Shown piece by piece: positions 6,970-8,417 of a stretch of DNA of 8,417 nt. Numbering within the stretch: position 1 is the first letter of the stretch; each line of letters opens with the position of its first letter. Below the pieces are notes generated by a model, which saw nothing but the letters and a program-made list of their open reading frames with translations, was not told the origin of the DNA and searched no databases. The position numbers and the translations under genes are program-made. The DNA is from an uncultured Actinomycetes bacterium (GTDB taxonomy: Bacteria > Actinomycetota > Acidimicrobiia > Acidimicrobiales > Microtrichaceae), in assembly GCA_903941145.1 (NCBI GenBank), contig CAJANQ010000163.1:1-8417 (forward strand), written 5' to 3'.

Positions 6970-6989
6970 GGTGCTTCCGCGGAAGCACC
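6970..6989. repeat. 20-bp perfect palindrome upstream of pilin A
   Basis: Perfect palindrome GGTGCTTCCGCGGAAGCACC. Its 14-bp core recurs at 7409-7422 at the same place in unit B. It could be an operator, or a hairpin terminating leftward or upstream transcription. It does not resemble a regulator site known to me. Confidence 0.65.
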
Positions 6990-7029
6990 GGCCGCCGGGC
7001 CGCCGGCAGTTGGGTGGTCACGCCCCGGC

Positions 7030-7155
7030 TGGACGGCTGTCCACGGCCGAAGGTTTCGGACCTTCTTGTTCAGGTCGGGCGACGAACGGTCCGAAGCAAT
7101 GGGCATCACACAGGCGGTCGAAGGTATCGGCCCCCTACATCAGGGAGATTCCGAA
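7030..7155 (+). promoter_or_regulatory. Conserved leader of pilin A, with an in-frame upstream ATG
   Basis: It begins with the hairpin TGGAC-GGCT-GTCCA (7030-7043). It then holds CCGAA-GGT-TTCGG, TTGTTCAGGTCG and GGTCCGAAGCAATG, each but the second shared with the pilin B leader. The ATG at 7099 is in frame with the pilin and would add 19 residues (MGITQAVEGIGPLHQGDSE). It has no Shine-Dalgarno, while the ATG at 7156 has GGGAG eight bases upstream, so the short form is preferred. No sigma-factor promoter is convincing. Confidence 0.5.
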
Positions 7156-7338
7156 ATGACCCAGTACAACTTCCTCCGCACCTGGCTCACCGCCCACATC
7201 GGCAACGAGCGTGGCGCCGCCCTCGTCGAGTACGCGCTGCTCGTCGCTCTCATTGCCGTGGTCTGCATCGGCGCCATCACCTTCCTCGGCAACTCTGCCG
7301 ACACCAAGTTCTCGAGCGTCGGCTCGCAGCTCGGCTGA
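7156..7338 (+). CDS. Flp-type (type IVb/Tad) pilin, copy A
   Basis: A 60-residue pilin precursor. The basic leader ends NERG (17-20), followed by AALVEYALLVALIAVVCIGAI. The expected prepilin-peptidase cut after Gly20 leaves Glu at mature position 5 and Tyr at 6, the Flp hallmark. The hydrophobic helix spans about 21-45 and contains Cys37; the C-terminal tail is short. Mature length is about 40 residues. Flp pilins assemble into Tad-type surface fibres for adhesion, but no tad assembly genes are in view. GGGAG at 7143-7147 is a good ribosome-binding site. Copy B differs only at residues 5 (Asn/His) and 54 (Ser/Asn), with seven silent changes. That pattern indicates purifying selection on both copies. 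Confidence 0.9.
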   Translation: MTQYNFLRTWLTAHIGNERGAALVEYALLVALIAVVCIGAITFLGNSADTKFSSVGSQLG

Positions 7339-7360
7339 CCTTCACCAGCACGAACCACGG

Positions 7361-7384
7361 CGACGGGGCCCTCGGGCCCCGTCG
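7361..7384 (+). terminator. Terminator-like hairpin after pilin A
   Basis: CGACGGGGCCC and GGGCCCCGTCG form a perfect 11-bp GC-rich stem around TC, 23 bases after the pilin stop. It is followed by TTCGCGTT rather than a U-tract, as is common in high-GC genomes. The same hairpin follows pilin B. Confidence 0.7.
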
Positions 7385-7408
7385 TTCGCGTTCCGGCCGC
7401 TCCCAACC

Positions 7409-7422
7409 GCTTCCGCGGAAGC
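7409..7422. repeat. 14-bp palindrome upstream of pilin B
   Basis: GCTTCCGCGGAAGC, a shorter version of the palindrome at 6970-6989 and in the same position relative to its pilin gene. The outer arm pairs present in unit A are lost here, leaving the core as the conserved part. Confidence 0.6.
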
Positions 7423-7438
7423 ACCCAGGTCGCGATGG

Positions 7439-7564
7439 TGGACGGATGTCCATGGTCCGTGAGGTCGGGGCCGAATTGTTCAGGTCGATCGGCCCATGGT
7501 CCGAAGCAATGACCATCACACAGGGGGTCGAGACCATCGGCCCAGAACCAACGGGAGCACCGAA
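7439..7564 (+). promoter_or_regulatory. Conserved leader of pilin B, with a 19-codon upstream ORF
   Basis: It carries the hairpin TGGAC-GGAT-GTCCA (7439-7452), TTGTTCAGGTCG, GGTCCGAAGCAATG and CATCACACAGG as in leader A. The ATG at 7509 opens a 19-codon frame (MTITQGVETIGPEPTGAPK). Its TGA overlaps the pilin ATG as ATGA, whereas in leader A the equivalent ATG is in frame with the pilin. ATGGTC and GACCAT flank the CGAAGCAAT block and could pair here, but not in leader A. Confidence 0.5.
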
Positions 7565-7747
7565 ATGACTCAGTACCACTTCCTCCGCACCTGGCTCACC
7601 GCCCACATCGGCAACGAGCGTGGCGCCGCCCTCGTCGAGTACGCGCTGCTCGTCGCCCTGATCGCCGTGGTCTGCATCGGCGCCATCACCTTCCTCGGCA
7701 ACTCCGCCGACACCAAGTTCTCCAACGTCGGCTCGCAGCTGGGCTGA
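7565..7747 (+). CDS. Flp-type (type IVb/Tad) pilin, copy B
   Basis: A 60-residue near-duplicate of the pilin at 7156, with His5 and Asn54 instead of Asn5 and Ser54. The leader ends NERG, with cleavage predicted after Gly20 before AALVEYALL; Glu and Tyr are at mature positions 5 and 6. GGGAG at 7553-7557, seven bases upstream, is a good ribosome-binding site. Both differing residues lie outside the hydrophobic helix: one in the cleaved leader, one in the exposed tail. The mature pilins therefore differ by a single residue, which suggests a dosage or regulatory reason for two copies rather than different structure. No tad assembly gene follows. Confidence 0.9.
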   Translation: MTQYHFLRTWLTAHIGNERGAALVEYALLVALIAVVCIGAITFLGNSADTKFSNVGSQLG

Positions 7748-7757
7748 CGCAGCTCGG

Positions 7758-7790
7758 GGACGGCTCGCCGGCAGCGTTGCCGGACCGTCC
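7758..7790 (+). other. Two-tier stem-loop after pilin B, absent from copy A
   Basis: Outer stem GGACGG/CCGTCC and inner stem CCGGCA/TGCCGG with loop GCGT, joined by CTCG on one side and A on the other. It begins 10 bases after the pilin B stop. It could be a first terminator or an mRNA-stabilising 3' structure. It accounts for most of the length difference between the two units downstream of the stop. Confidence 0.5.
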
Positions 7791-7808
7791 TAGGACTTGC
7801 TCCCGGAC

Positions 7809-7830
7809 GACGGGGCCTTCGGGCCCCGTC
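7809..7830 (+). terminator. Terminator-like hairpin with UUCG loop after pilin B
   Basis: GACGGGGCC and GGCCCCGTC form a perfect 9-bp stem closed by a C(UUCG)G tetraloop, followed by ATTCGCGTTG. It is homologous to the hairpin after pilin A and separates pilin B from the CBM2 gene. Confidence 0.7.
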
Positions 7831-7940
7831 ATTCGCGTTGTGGTGCTCGCCGCCGGAACCTCGTCGGAAGGTCATCCCAACCCGCGCTCAAGCAACAGCT
7901 GGCAGGCGCCGAAGAACGTTCAGACCCAGGGGGACCGCAC

Positions 7941-8195
7941 ATGAGCCAGTCAACGACCAGAGCACGTATGTCAGTAGTTGCCACCATCACCGCAATCGCC
8001 AGCATCATGGCGCTGACCGGTGTCTCGGGAGCAGCGACGCTGACCTCCACGTACTCCAGGGTGAACTCGTGGACAACCGGGCACCAGGCCAGCCTGACGG
8101 TCCACAACCCGACCGCAGTCGTGCAGCGGAACTGGGTGCTGACCTTTGACCTTGCCCCCAAGATCTCGTCCCTGTGGGGTGGACGTCTGACCTAG
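7941..8195 (+). CDS. Secreted CBM2-type carbohydrate-binding protein, N-terminal segment ending at an internal TAG
   Basis: The ATG at 7941 follows GGGGGA with six bases between. The 84 codons encode a signal peptide (MSQSTTRARM, a hydrophobic stretch to about residue 29, probable cut near Ala31) and the first half of a CBM2-like domain. Domain marks are HQASLTVHNP, NWVLTFDLAP and ISSLWGGRL, matching the pattern in which a buried Trp precedes the t-F-x-L strand and LW-x-G-x-L follows. CBM2 modules bind cellulose or chitin outside the cell. Reading stops at TAG (8193-8195), but the same frame continues the domain at once, so this is half a gene rather than a complete 84-residue protein. The call is a clear CBM2-like fold by eye; the ligand is unknown. 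Confidence 0.7.
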   Translation: MSQSTTRARMSVVATITAIASIMALTGVSGAATLTSTYSRVNSWTTGHQASLTVHNPTAVVQRNWVLTFDLAPKISSLWGGRLT

Positions 8196-8417
8196 CAGGT
8201 CGGCCAGAAGGTCACCGTCAAGGCGCCGGCCTGGGCACCCAACCTGGCGGCCGGCGGCTCGATCACCATCGGGTACGTCGCCGCCGGACGAGGTGTGACG
8301 CCGACGAACTGCAAGCTGAACGGCATCGCCTGCAGCGTTCCTGGTGGCACGACGACCCCGACGGTCCCCCCGACGACCGCGCCGAAGACGACGACCACCG
8401 TGCCGAAGACCACGACG
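8196..8417 (+). pseudogene. Continuation of the CBM2 protein after the in-frame TAG, with Thr/Pro linker, open at the window edge
   Basis: In the same frame as the segment from 7941, codons after the TAG read QVGQKVTVKAPAW and LAAGGSITIGYVAAG, then TPTNCKLNGIAC. These are the second half of a CBM2 domain (compare the family pattern W-N-x-x-I-A-A-G-G-S-x-x-x-G-F). A linker rich in Thr and Pro follows (PGGTTTPTVPPTTAPKTTTT) and runs off the window, probably to a catalytic or second binding domain. There is no frameshift: a single codon interrupts an otherwise continuous 159-codon frame. It may be a nonsense-mutated pseudogene, a readthrough case, or a sequencing error; the sequence alone cannot decide. 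Confidence 0.6.

Larger units (their letters stand above)
6970..7384 (+). repeat. Repeat unit A: palindrome, leader, pilin gene, terminator
   Basis: This unit matches unit B (7409-7830) in order: CTTCCGCGGAAGCAC, the TGGAC-N4-GTCCA hairpin, TTGTTCAGGTCG, GGTCCGAAGCAATG, CATCACACAGG, pilin gene and GACGGGGCC hairpin. The offset is 409-410 bp from the hairpin to the pilin stop. It rises to 436 bp at the palindrome because unit A has about 26 extra GC-rich bases there. This is a tandem duplication of a whole transcription unit. Confidence 0.8.
7409..7830 (+). repeat. Repeat unit B: palindrome, leader, pilin gene, terminator
   Basis: Second copy of the unit at 6970-7384. It lacks the roughly 26-base GC-rich insert after the palindrome and carries about 39 extra bases, including a hairpin, between pilin stop and terminator. 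The coding parts are about 95% identical at DNA level (nine differences in 183 bases). The leaders are more diverged, with conserved blocks. Confidence 0.8.

Noticed and set aside
7099..7155. Possible c-di-GMP (GEMM) riboswitch suggested by the CACACAGG sequence in the pilin leaders.
   Set aside because: The rest of the GEMM consensus, including the second conserved helix and its tetraloop receptor, is absent, and the pilin starts too soon after the block.
6778..7155. CRISPR array, tRNA or insertion-sequence ends in the largest intergenic region.
   Set aside because: Repeats are only 5-7 bp or palindromic, there are no regular spacers, no cloverleaf could be seen, and no transposase or flanking direct repeats are present.
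6854..7159. Plus-strand 101-codon frame starting with TTG, with fairly coding-like third positions over its first 40 codons and ending as ATGA at the pilin A start.
   Set aside because: No Shine-Dalgarno, no recognisable domain, and it runs through the CGAAC repeats, the 20-bp palindrome and the leader hairpins. Regulatory DNA explains the region better; worth revisiting only if homologues are found.
8184..8203. 18 of 20 bases around the CBM2 TAG match the 977-996 terminator-like dyad.
   Set aside because: With GC bias, one such match in 8.4 kb is plausible by chance. At 8184 the sequence is in-frame coding on both sides, so insertion of a terminator is unlikely.

Overview
The window is high-GC, with G/C-biased third codon positions, frequent GTG starts and 1-4 base gene overlaps. 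This points to an actinobacterium. The Thr/Pro linker at the right edge (TTTTVPKTTT-type) is common in Acidimicrobiia, but that lineage guess is weak. No rRNA, tRNA, transposase or CRISPR array is visible.

Layout, left to right. (1) The 3' part of a class I SAM-dependent 23S rRNA methyltransferase of the RlmI family (+). (2) A convergent three-gene metal ABC uptake operon on the minus strand, read substrate-binding lipoprotein, then ATPase, then permease. The genes overlap by 4 and 1 bases. An AT-rich Zur/Fur-type dyad sits at the 5' end, and the permease ends in a His-rich tail; both favour zinc. (3) An amidase-signature hydrolase (+), divergent from the binding protein. (4) A minus-strand two-gene cassette resembling type IV (AbiE-like) toxin-antitoxin or abortive-infection pairs: a nuclease-like/winged-helix protein followed, with a GTGA overlap, by a nucleotidyltransferase. 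(5) A regulatory region of about 380 bp with CGAAC heptamers and palindromes. (6) Two nearly identical Flp-type pilin genes (+), each in its own repeat unit with palindrome, leader and terminator hairpin. (7) A secreted CBM2 (cellulose/chitin-binding-like) protein with an in-frame TAG in the middle of the domain, running off the right edge.

How the parts relate. The ABC genes form one operon. The toxin-antitoxin-like pair is a self-contained defence or stabilisation cassette in otherwise ordinary chromosomal sequence. The two pilins and the CBM2 protein are all exported and may belong to a surface-attachment region, but no Tad/Flp assembly genes are visible here, so that link is inference.

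I found no clearly unprecedented system. The parts most worth a second look are the duplicated pilin units with their conserved leaders, the internal stop in the CBM2 gene, the divergent AbiE-like pair with its repeat-rich upstream region, and the two convergent junctions where both stop codons lie inside a dyad.
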